Assembly: GCA_016715885.1 (NCBI GenBank)
Contig: JADJXL010000018.1
Span: 124,001 to 188,000 of the forward strand
Direction of reading: 5' to 3'
Length of the DNA stretch: 64,000 bases
Origin: Polyangiaceae bacterium
GTDB taxonomy: Bacteria; Myxococcota_A; Polyangia; Polyangiales; Polyangiaceae
Shown here: piece after piece, positions 18,401-25,652 of the stretch
Layout: every line of letters starts with the position of its first letter
Numbering within the stretch: the first letter of the stretch is position 1
Program-made: the position numbers and the translations under genes
The notes under the pieces: model-generated
The model's database searches: none
What the model saw: only the letters and a program-made list of their open reading frames with translations
What the model was told of the DNA's origin: nothing

Positions 18401-21076
18401 ATGGGCGACCCGAGGCTCGAAGAATTTGGCACGCGTATCGAAGGGCTCGTGGCAAGGCCAGACGAGGTGCGTGCACCTTTGGTGCGTCTCGTCAAACCGC
18501 TGCTGCGGGCGATCGGCTACAAGCCAAAATTAAAGACGGAAAAGATTGCTGCATTGCTGGAGGCATTGGGGTCGACTCGAAGTGAAACGCCGGCCGAAGC
18601 CCGCTTTTCTGACACCCGCGGGACCCCAAACTCGCCCGCTTCGCGGGCTCAGACAGTGGGGTCCCCCCCGCGCGCATCGGAAATACGAGCTTCGGCCTTG
18701 TCCTGGGATGAGGTCGAAAAGTTACACGAGGCGGCCATTCGAGAGCTCGAAGACAACGTCGAAGGCCTCGAACGAACACTCGTGGTGTACGGGCGCATTC
18801 CGCTCGCACACGCAGCATGGGTGCGACGACTCTACGAAGTGACCGTTCGAGCATCACGCGCAGCGACGGATCAGCAAAATGAGGCGGCGCGACGAATTGC
18901 AGCGGCCATCGATCCAGTGTGCATCGCAGCACCGTTGGTCATTGTGCCGGGACAAACCGCTGGAGCAGCTACGGCGACGCCGTCGGCGTCATCAGAAGAC
19001 GCGGACAAACCAACATCAACCGAGGAAGAGCGGCTCGTTGAAGTGCAGCTCTTGGCGATTGATCATTTGCTGGACTCGGCGCGAGGCGAAACGGAATTTT
19101 TGGCGCGTCGGCGCAAATTGCTGGAAGCCGCGCGAAAATTGCTCTTGGATGCGGCGGCTGCATTGCCGCTCGCGCAAGAGGGCGTAGAAGTTCGGCGAAA
19201 ACACCTCGCTGCGGAAATCGCTCGTATCGACAGGCTCGAGGCAGCCGGTTTGTCGCCGCATAAGGGCCTTTGGCATCAGGCCAAGGAAGCGCTGGCATTC
19301 GGGCAAAGGCAACGATTGCACGCAGCGCTCGTGGCGCTCGACGGCGCATCGCTCGCGGCTGGAGACGAAAAGCGGATTGGTTTGACAAGACAAGCGCTCG
19401 AAAAGCTGGGGGTTGGAGACGGGGAGCCCAGCACACCGGACAAACTGCGATCGCTGCGGCGGTCCAGTGAAGAAATGTTCGGCACGGCGGCCATGACAGC
19501 AATTTCCGAAGGCTATACGCGGGCTCGGCAGTCGCAAAAGCGGCCACCGAAAGGCGAAAAGGCCGAAGAAAAAACGTATCGTCTCTTGGCACTGCAATGG
19601 CTCGCGCCGGAAAAAGAGCACGAAACGCATGCGGCGCTTTGCGCAATCGACGGAGCGGTCGATGTGGGCGTGCCGCTCGCTCCGATGCGCGTCACCGAAT
19701 ATGAGACGATGGTGCGGGTCGTTCGCCATCCAACGGCGGACATGATCTTGATGCCTGCAAAAGACATTCACGATATTCCGTCGGCCGTCATCGACGACCC
19801 GCGAATGATTCTTTTGTCATTGGCGGAGGGGCGGCTTCTTGCGCGAAGGTTCGTCGCGACCGAGGTCAAAAAAAGAACGCGCACGCAGCTCGTCGGGGAA
19901 GCGCGCATTTACGTGCTCGATGGGTCGAGCTCGATGCTGGAAGACGGCAAGAATGGTTCGCGCGCGCGGGTGCGCGATGCGATATTGCTCGGAGAATTGG
20001 GCACGCTGGCGCGACGATACGCCGAGGGAAATCGGTCGGTGCGCGTGACGCTGCATTACCGCTATTTTACCAAAAAAATTCATCCCGTCGTCAAAGTCGA
20101 GGACGGCAAGTCGGCGTTCACGGCGATGGCGAACGTCGTCGAAAAAGTTTGGCGCGGTGGTACGGACATCGAAAACGCGCTGCTATCGAGCTTCGAGACG
20201 ATACGCAAAGCAAAAGACGACGATCCAGACTTGGCGCGGGCGCAAATCGTGCTCGTGACGGACGGCGATGCGCTCGTGCGCGAGGAATTGATTACGAAAG
20301 CACGCGAAAAAGTGGGGGATGTGCCGATTGCGGTGAGTGTGGTGGCGCTGGGAATGGAAAACCCCGCATTGCGAGCCATCGTGGCGCGACAACGAGCCCG
20401 GGGAGAGCGAGCATTTTATCATTTCTTGAGCGACGAAGCGCTCGTGGAAATGTGCGAAGGGAAGACGTTTTCGGGTCCTTCCGTGCATGTGGAGGACGAC
20501 CCGAACGAGAAAAACCTTTCGCTCGAAGCGCGCGTGGCGAAAATGCGTGCCGAGCTTGGAGGATTGGTCGACGATCTGGATGCATTGGCTCAGCAGCGCA
20601 GCGCGGCGTCGATTGAAGCGGCAGCACTCGATGCGGACACGCGAGCCGAGCAGGCTCGGGCGGAAGTGGAGCTTGGTATCACGAAGGAAGATTCGGTCAA
20701 GGGGGAAGGGGAGCGGGCGATTCGGGAAGCCATCGAGCGCGATCGGCGGGGGCTCGAGAATCGATTTGCAAAATGGTTTCCGCGGATCAAAATGGAACCC
20801 AAAAAGGCTACGGCGGAGGGCAAGCCGATTGCATCGTCGGATGCAGAAGCAACGCTGGTGGTGCTCTCTACGATTGCGGAAGTCGTGGGGGAGCTCAGCG
20901 GAACGGAGCTTGGGCGGAAGGCCGATGCGATCGAATTGCTGGAGCGGCTTTTGCCGGATGCAATGCTGACACCGTCGAAGTGGTTTTTTGTGCTACGGCA
21001 TGAAAAAGAGATCGTGCATGCAGCGATGGAGAGCGTATATGCGGCGGTGGAGGGAAGGGGAACGAAAGGGGCGTGA
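18401..21076 (+). CDS. VWA-domain protein paired with the MoxR ATPase
   Basis: 891 residues, cytoplasmic. The N-terminal 450 residues are helical. The VWA domain near residue 505 begins ARIYVLDGSSSMLEDG (MIDAS DxSxS), followed by WRGGTDIENALLSS (MIDAS Thr) and IVLVTDGDALV (MIDAS Asp). The C-terminal third is coiled-coil-like. It is translated 3 bases after the MoxR gene, so the two form one operon and probably one complex like RavA-ViaA. Odd feature: residues about 64-99 (TRGTPNSPASRAQ region) are encoded by an intact palindromic repeat element inserted in frame (18592-18697). Confidence 0.87.
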   Translation: MGDPRLEEFGTRIEGLVARPDEVRAPLVRLVKPLLRAIGYKPKLKTEKIAALLEALGSTRSETPAEARFSDTRGTPNSPASRAQTVGSPPRASEIRASALSWDEVEKLHEAAIRELEDNVEGLERTLVVYGRIPLAHAAWVRRLYEVTVRASRAATDQQNEAARRIAAAIDPVCIAAPLVIVPGQTAGAATATPSASSEDADKPTSTEEERLVEVQLLAIDHLLDSARGETEFLARRRKLLEAARKLLLDAAAALPLAQEGVEVRRKHLAAEIARIDRLEAAGLSPHKGLWHQAKEALAFGQRQRLHAALVALDGASLAAGDEKRIGLTRQALEKLGVGDGEPSTPDKLRSLRRSSEEMFGTAAMTAISEGYTRARQSQKRPPKGEKAEEKTYRLLALQWLAPEKEHETHAALCAIDGAVDVGVPLAPMRVTEYETMVRVVRHPTADMILMPAKDIHDIPSAVIDDPRMILLSLAEGRLLARRFVATEVKKRTRTQLVGEARIYVLDGSSSMLEDGKNGSRARVRDAILLGELGTLARRYAEGNRSVRVTLHYRYFTKKIHPVVKVEDGKSAFTAMANVVEKVWRGGTDIENALLSSFETIRKAKDDDPDLARAQIVLVTDGDALVREELITKAREKVGDVPIAVSVVALGMENPALRAIVARQRARGERAFYHFLSDEALVEMCEGKTFSGPSVHVEDDPNEKNLSLEARVAKMRAELGGLVDDLDALAQQRSAASIEAAALDADTRAEQARAEVELGITKEDSVKGEGERAIREAIERDRRGLENRFAKWFPRIKMEPKKATAEGKPIASSDAEATLVVLSTIAEVVGELSGTELGRKADAIELLERLLPDAMLTPSKWFFVLRHEKEIVHAAMESVYAAVEGRGTKGA
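18592..18697. repeat. palindromic element inside a coding sequence (copy A)
   Basis: Nested inverted repeats: GGCCGAAGC (18592-18600) with GCTTCGGCC (18689-18697); GGGACCCCA (18620-18628) with TGGGGTCCC (18657-18665); GCCCGC (18634-18639) with GCGGGC (18643-18648). The central 50 bases closely match the copy at 23928-23973. The length is compatible with the VWA frame, so the protein reads through it as a Ser/Pro/Thr-rich insert. It behaves like a REP or MITE-type element. Confidence 0.8.
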
Positions 21077-21180
21077 TACGCGTCGTTCGCGCTTCCGACG
21101 GGAATCGAAATGATGTAGCATGAGCTTCTGTCTTGTGGTGAAGAACGAATTGCCGCCACCGGCACCCTACGTCCTTCACA

Positions 21181-21186
21181 AGGAGG
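21181..21186 (+). promoter_or_regulatory. strong ribosome binding site for the PHP lipoprotein gene
   Basis: AGGAGG lies immediately upstream of the ATG at 21191 (the full match is AAGGAGG), one of the few consensus Shine-Dalgarno sites in the window. It confirms that start. Confidence 0.8.
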
Positions 21187-21190
21187 CTCC

Positions 21191-23806
21191 ATGCGCCGAT
21201 CAACTGTTGCTCTTCGTCGCCTCTCTTCGCTCCATTGTCTGGTCGTCGCCGCGCCGCTGATTGCGGCGTGCAGTGAGCCGCCGGAAGCAAAGCCGATTCC
21301 GGGGAGCGAGTGCGTGCTTCAGCAGACGTCATTCGATGCGGGGGATCCCGATGGGCATGCGGATCCGTTTGGAGCAAAGGCTTCGGGGCAAGCGCGCGCG
21401 GGGCGGCTCGCGTCGGTGGATGGAATTGCGCAACCAGCGCATGGTCGGCAACGGATCGACGTGGGCGATTACGTGCTGGCGAACGATAAAATTGCAGTAT
21501 TCATCGAAAACAAGGGCATGAGCGACGGGTACGCTCGTTTCGGCGGTGAAATCCTCGCAATCGATGCCATCGGCGATGACGGGAAGCCCAAAGGTTTGTC
21601 CAAGTACGTAGAAACGCTGACGGGCTTGTCCATTGAAATGATCAACCCGACGAGCGTCACGGTCCTGTCGGATGGGTCGAAGGGGGACGAAGCCATCGTG
21701 CGTGTCGCGGGGAAGCTCGAGGGAATCCCGTTCATGCAGGGTCCTTTGGCAAACCTATTTCCGCATCGATTTGGATTGGAAGCGGCATACGATTTCGTGC
21801 TACGTCCGGGTGAAGAACGCGTCGTGATGCGCGTGGGCGTGATCAATCCGACGAACGAAGATGTAAACTTCGGCGTGGACCGCATCGATTCGGATGAACT
21901 GTTCGGGTTTTTCCAGTACAACCAATCGCAGATGGTGACGCGCGAGTTTGGTTATGCCGAGCCCAAAGGAAAAGTCGATTACGTTGCATTCGATAGCGGC
22001 CCTTGGAATTTTGCGTTCCGAGTGCCGGGTCAAAAAATGACCTATGGTTTGACGGTGAGCGGTTTTTCGCTCTTCTACGGCCCAGGATTTTTGGCGCCGG
22101 CGTGTGCCGAGACCATGGTGGATCGGGCGGAAATCGTTGCCGGTGGACCCGATTATGACGGCCTGCAAGAAGCATTGCGGCGAACGGCTGGAGAACCCGC
22201 ATATCGCGCAGTGACGGGGAAAGTGACGAGCGCCGATGGTACGGGCGTCGCAGATGCCTGGGTGCACGTGGTCGACGCAGCGGGAGATTATCAGACGCGT
22301 GCGCGAACGGGCGCAGATGGGTCGTTCACGGTGCACGTTCGTCCGGGCGAACCCATGACGATCGTGCCGCAAAAGCAGGGGTTTGCCGTGCATCCGGGGT
22401 TTGGAATCACAGCAAGCGAAACGGACGTGACGATCCCGCTCGACCCGCACGGTTCGATTCACGTGACCGCAAAAGACATGGGCTCGAACGAAGCGCTTCC
22501 CGTGCGGGTGCAGGTGATTCCCGCAATGCCCGAACCTGGGACGCCGGCAGCATTCGGGGTGGAGGACGAACGAAATGGGCGCCTGCACCAGAATTTTGCA
22601 ATGGCGGGTGATGCGACGTTGGCGGTGCCGCCGGGAATGCATAGGGTGATCGTTTCCCGCGGGTACGAATGGGAGCTACTCGATACGACAGTGAACGTGG
22701 CACCAGGCGAAACGGTGAATGTCGACGCGGTGCTCGAACATTCGGTGGATTCGTCGGGGTACATGTGCGCCGATTTCCACATTCATTCGGGGCTGTCGGC
22801 GGATTCGAACGACCCGACCGAACACAAAGTGCGCGGAGCGATTGCGGATGGACTGGAAATTCCCATATCGAGCGAGCACGAATGGGTAGCGGATTTCCAA
22901 CCGGTGATCGAAAAGCTGGGGATGACGAAATGGGCGTTTGGTATGGCGTCGGAAGAATTGACGACGTTCACCTGGGGGCACTTTGGAGTGGTGCCCATGA
23001 CGCCGGATCAGAAAAAAGCGAATGCGGGGGCCGTCGACTGGGTTGGGAAAGATCCGAAAGACGTATTCGCGCTGGTGCGAGCTTTGCCGGACAATCCAGT
23101 GCTCATCGTGAACCACCCGAGCGGCAGTGGATTCGGGGCATACTTCAGCGCAGCGCAATTGGATCGAGACACGGGTACGGGCAAAGAAGGCTTCTGGAGC
23201 GACGATTTCGATGCCATCGAGGTTTTCAACGATTCCGACTTCGAATCGAGCCGCGATGAATCCGTAGCCGATTGGTTTGCTCTGCTGAATCATGGAATGA
23301 AGGTCTGGGCGGTGGGAAGCTCGGACAGTCATCATTTGCGCACGAGTCCGATCGGATATCCGAGGACGTGCTTGAACTTCGGTCACGACGATCCGCTGAA
23401 ACTGACGAAGGCGATCGTGCGTGACAAAGTGGCGAATGGACCGCCGACGATATCTGGCGGGCTTTTCATGACGGTTGCTGGGCCGAATGGTGAGGCTCCA
23501 GGCGAGGTGGTGAAAACAGCGGCGGATGGGACGGCAACGTTTACGGTGACGGTGCAGGCAGCGAGCTACATCGACGCGACGGAGCTCGAGGTCATCGTGA
23601 ATGGCGAAACGAAATCGGTGGAAGCGTTGATGCCGCTCGGTGTTGGAACGGCAAAGAGGTTCGTCAATCAGGTAACGGTGAGCCTCGACGCGGCAAAGCA
23701 AGGCAATTGGGTGCTGTTCCACGCGAAAGGCGAAAAGGATTTGGCACCGCTTCATCCAGGAAGACGACCGTTCGCCGCGACAAACCCGTTTTTCTTGGAA
23801 AAGTGA
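21191..23806 (+). CDS. CehA/McbA-like PHP-domain metallohydrolase lipoprotein
   Basis: 871 residues. A lipoprotein signal ends in LIAAC. A beta-rich N-terminal half is followed by a carboxypeptidase-regulatory-like Ig segment (AVTGKVTSADGTGVADAWVHV). The PHP domain starts near residue 525 with CADFHIHSGLSADSNDP (HxH metal ligands), then SEHEW, IVNHPSGSG and VGSSDSHHL, which supply further metal ligands. PHP enzymes hydrolyse phosphoester or related bonds; CehA is a carbaryl hydrolase, but the substrate here is unknown. It likely sits in the periplasm or outer membrane. Preceded by a consensus ribosome site 114 bases after the VWA gene. Confidence 0.85.
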   Translation: MRRSTVALRRLSSLHCLVVAAPLIAACSEPPEAKPIPGSECVLQQTSFDAGDPDGHADPFGAKASGQARAGRLASVDGIAQPAHGRQRIDVGDYVLANDKIAVFIENKGMSDGYARFGGEILAIDAIGDDGKPKGLSKYVETLTGLSIEMINPTSVTVLSDGSKGDEAIVRVAGKLEGIPFMQGPLANLFPHRFGLEAAYDFVLRPGEERVVMRVGVINPTNEDVNFGVDRIDSDELFGFFQYNQSQMVTREFGYAEPKGKVDYVAFDSGPWNFAFRVPGQKMTYGLTVSGFSLFYGPGFLAPACAETMVDRAEIVAGGPDYDGLQEALRRTAGEPAYRAVTGKVTSADGTGVADAWVHVVDAAGDYQTRARTGADGSFTVHVRPGEPMTIVPQKQGFAVHPGFGITASETDVTIPLDPHGSIHVTAKDMGSNEALPVRVQVIPAMPEPGTPAAFGVEDERNGRLHQNFAMAGDATLAVPPGMHRVIVSRGYEWELLDTTVNVAPGETVNVDAVLEHSVDSSGYMCADFHIHSGLSADSNDPTEHKVRGAIADGLEIPISSEHEWVADFQPVIEKLGMTKWAFGMASEELTTFTWGHFGVVPMTPDQKKANAGAVDWVGKDPKDVFALVRALPDNPVLIVNHPSGSGFGAYFSAAQLDRDTGTGKEGFWSDDFDAIEVFNDSDFESSRDESVADWFALLNHGMKVWAVGSSDSHHLRTSPIGYPRTCLNFGHDDPLKLTKAIVRDKVANGPPTISGGLFMTVAGPNGEAPGEVVKTAADGTATFTVTVQAASYIDATELEVIVNGETKSVEALMPLGVGTAKRFVNQVTVSLDAAKQGNWVLFHAKGEKDLAPLHPGRRPFAATNPFFLEK

Positions 23807-23844
23807 ACACTCGGTTTCAGTTGTAGGCCCGGTATGATGCTGCA

Positions 23845-23880
23845 TTTTTCGGCATTCGCGGGGCCCCGAACTCGCCCCCC
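23845..23880. repeat. truncated left half of the palindromic element
   Basis: A stretch reading GCATTTTTCGGCATTCGCGG and then GGCCCCGAACTCGCCC resembles the left half of the complete element that starts at 23904, with a few differences. The right half is missing. It lies between the PHP gene and the full element, suggesting repeated insertion at this site. Confidence 0.6.
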
Positions 23881-23903
23881 AATGCAATGTGTGAGCCCGG
23901 TCG

Positions 23904-24000
23904 AGGCCTGCATTTTCCGACACTCGCGGGACCCCGAACTCGCCCGCTTCGCGGGCTCAAACAGCGGGGTCCCCCCGCGAGCGCCGGAAAATGCAGGCCT
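23904..24000. repeat. complete 97-bp palindromic element (copy B)
   Basis: Outer arms AGGCCTGCATTTTCCG (23904-23919) and CGGAAAATGCAGGCCT (23985-24000) are perfect 16-bp inverted repeats. Inside are GGGACCCCG (23928-23936) with CGGGGTCCC (23965-23973) and GCCCGC/GCGGGC. The whole would fold as a single long hairpin. It sits in the 211-base gap between convergent genes, which otherwise shows no gene, and could also terminate transcription from both sides. Confidence 0.85.
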
Positions 24001-24017
24001 CTCCCTCTTTCAACTTC

Positions 24018-24872
24018 TCAGTTGCTATGCGTCCGTGACGTAGATGAAGAGTTGCTCTCTTCAGAGGGTTCTTCAACTTCGGTGGATGCCTTGTCCGCTA
24101 CACGTATGTTCGAATTCAGCTCCTTCGGCTTTTCGTCGGTCAAGTCGACGTCGAGCGGAGCGACGAAAATGTGGCCCGTGGTGGCGTCGTAATCGACGAC
24201 CACAACCTCTTTGCCCGAAGGTATGGGTTTTTCCGCGTCACGAATGCGACAAATGACGTGCACGAAATGCCCCGCAGGGTCCTTGACGCGAATCTCTCCA
24301 AACTCGGCCGTTACCTTGCTCGATATGACGACGCCGGACGATCCAACGAGATCCTTGCGACTCGAAGCCTCTTCGTTCGCGCCTGCAAGAACACGCCCAA
24401 GCACGCGCGTGATCGTGCGCGTCACGAGATAGGCGATCACCAACGACAGTGGAATGGTAAAAGCCAACGTGCTGGGCGCCGCAACACCGCGAGGTGCGAG
24501 GGCGAGGATATTGATGGCAAGACCAGCAAGGCCAAATGTAATGGCGAACGTTTGCCACAATGTCGAAAATGGAACGCGACCAACACCAAGATCGACCAGT
24601 ACCTTGTCCCCAAATCCAGGGCCATGATGCGCGTCGTGATCGGCATCGTGATCAGCGTCGTGGTCGGCGTCATGGTCGACGTCATGGTCGACGTCATGAT
24701 CCACATCGTGATCTACATCGTGGTCGGCGTCGTGGTCGGCGTCGTGATCGGAATCGCCCATGAGCAGTCCGAGCAGTCCGGTCATCTGCAAGAGGGCAAA
24801 AAGCACGGCAATCGTGAACGCGATGGCGTACGGCAGGTTTGCCCAAACGAAAAACGATGACAAAGCGTTCAC
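24018..24872 (-). CDS. NfeD/YqiJ-like membrane protein with DHDA/DHDV repeat loop
   Basis: 284 residues. The N-terminal hydrophobic segment (AIAFTIAVLFALLQMTGLLGLL) is followed by ten tandem DHD[AV] tetrapeptides in a loop, then two more membrane segments (about residues 100-165). The C-terminal domain (KDLVGSSGVVISSKVTAEFGEIRVKD) resembles the OB fold of NfeD/YqiJ proteins, which act at membrane microdomains with flotillin-like proteins. The His/Asp loop is probably metal-binding. It is the last gene of a minus-strand operon, 18 bases after the 5-alpha-reductase gene. Family call moderate. Confidence 0.7.
   Translation of the reverse strand: MNALSSFFVWANLPYAIAFTIAVLFALLQMTGLLGLLMGDSDHDADHDADHDVDHDVDHDVDHDVDHDADHDADHDADHDAHHGPGFGDKVLVDLGVGRVPFSTLWQTFAITFGLAGLAINILALAPRGVAAPSTLAFTIPLSLVIAYLVTRTITRVLGRVLAGANEEASSRKDLVGSSGVVISSKVTAEFGEIRVKDPAGHFVHVICRIRDAEKPIPSGKEVVVVDYDATTGHIFVAPLDVDLTDEKPKELNSNIRVADKASTEVEEPSEESNSSSTSRTHSN
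24631..24755. repeat. 12-bp tandem repeat encoding His-Asp tetrapeptides
   Basis: About ten tandem 12-base units related to GTCGTGGTCGGC or GTCATGGTCGAC encode DHDA or DHDV on the minus strand. Unit sequences differ only slightly, so the array may change copy number by slippage. Confidence 0.85.
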
Positions 24873-24890
24873 GAGATTCTCGGGATGGTA

Positions 24891-25646
24891 TCAGAAGATG
24901 AAAGGGATGAGGGCTTTTCGTTCAGGAGGATAATCCGGAAACGTCTCCTTGTACCAACGATGATGCGAACGCGCGCGAGGGAGCAGGTTGGCGGTGGTCC
25001 AAATTGCAAAAACGAGCGCCGGGAGCGAGAAGGTACAAAGCGCAAAACCAATCCATTCGATGATTTCGCCGAAATAATTGGGGCAAGTTATATAGCGATA
25101 AAGGCCGCCGCGAGGGACCTTGTAACCGGTTTCCCCAGGCTTTCGTAAATGCAGCAAGACCCAATCGGCATGCTGGTTGATGGCGAAACCAACGAGAAAT
25201 ACGCAAACGCCGGCCCAAAAATGCAAATCGGTGACCGAAACGGATGACGGCGCAAAATCAAAGAGCCAACGACCATTGAGATAACCATTCGTGGTCGTAA
25301 AAACGAATCCCATCGACATGACGACGATGGGCATGCGCTTTTTGGTGTTTCCAAGCCGAAACGGGAAGACGAATGCACGATGAATGTAATGCAATTCCCA
25401 TAAACCGAGGAAGACGAGCGATGCGAGACCCGTGGGCCTGTCACCAAAAAGCCAGCAGAGGAAAAAGCCGAGCGCCGCGGGTGACTCCATGATGAGCCAC
25501 CCGAGACGATTATCGATGGTCGGTCCCCACGATGGTTTTACATGACGACCATAAGGCGCCGTGACGAACCACAAGATGGGAAATGTCACGACGGCGATGG
25601 CGAGAAATGCCCAGAGAAGCGCCTGGTAAAGGGTGGATTCGGGCAC
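24891..25646 (-). CDS. steroid 5-alpha-reductase / DUF1295-like membrane enzyme
   Basis: 251 residues with about six hydrophobic segments. The C-terminal signature YKVPRGGLYRYITCPNYFGE, followed by WIGFALCTFSLPALVFAIWTTANLLPRARSHH and a terminal WYKETFPDYPPERKALIPFIF, is highly typical of 3-oxo-5-alpha-steroid 4-dehydrogenase C-terminal domains. These NADPH-dependent membrane enzymes reduce double bonds of steroid or polyprenoid substrates. The start is GTG at 25646, just 6 bases from the STAND gene stop, so it is translated in the same operon. The substrate cannot be told from sequence. Confidence 0.87.
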   Translation of the reverse strand: MPESTLYQALLWAFLAIAVVTFPILWFVTAPYGRHVKPSWGPTIDNRLGWLIMESPAALGFFLCWLFGDRPTGLASLVFLGLWELHYIHRAFVFPFRLGNTKKRMPIVVMSMGFVFTTTNGYLNGRWLFDFAPSSVSVTDLHFWAGVCVFLVGFAINQHADWVLLHLRKPGETGYKVPRGGLYRYITCPNYFGEIIEWIGFALCTFSLPALVFAIWTTANLLPRARSHHRWYKETFPDYPPERKALIPFIF

Positions 25647-25652
25647 GGACGG

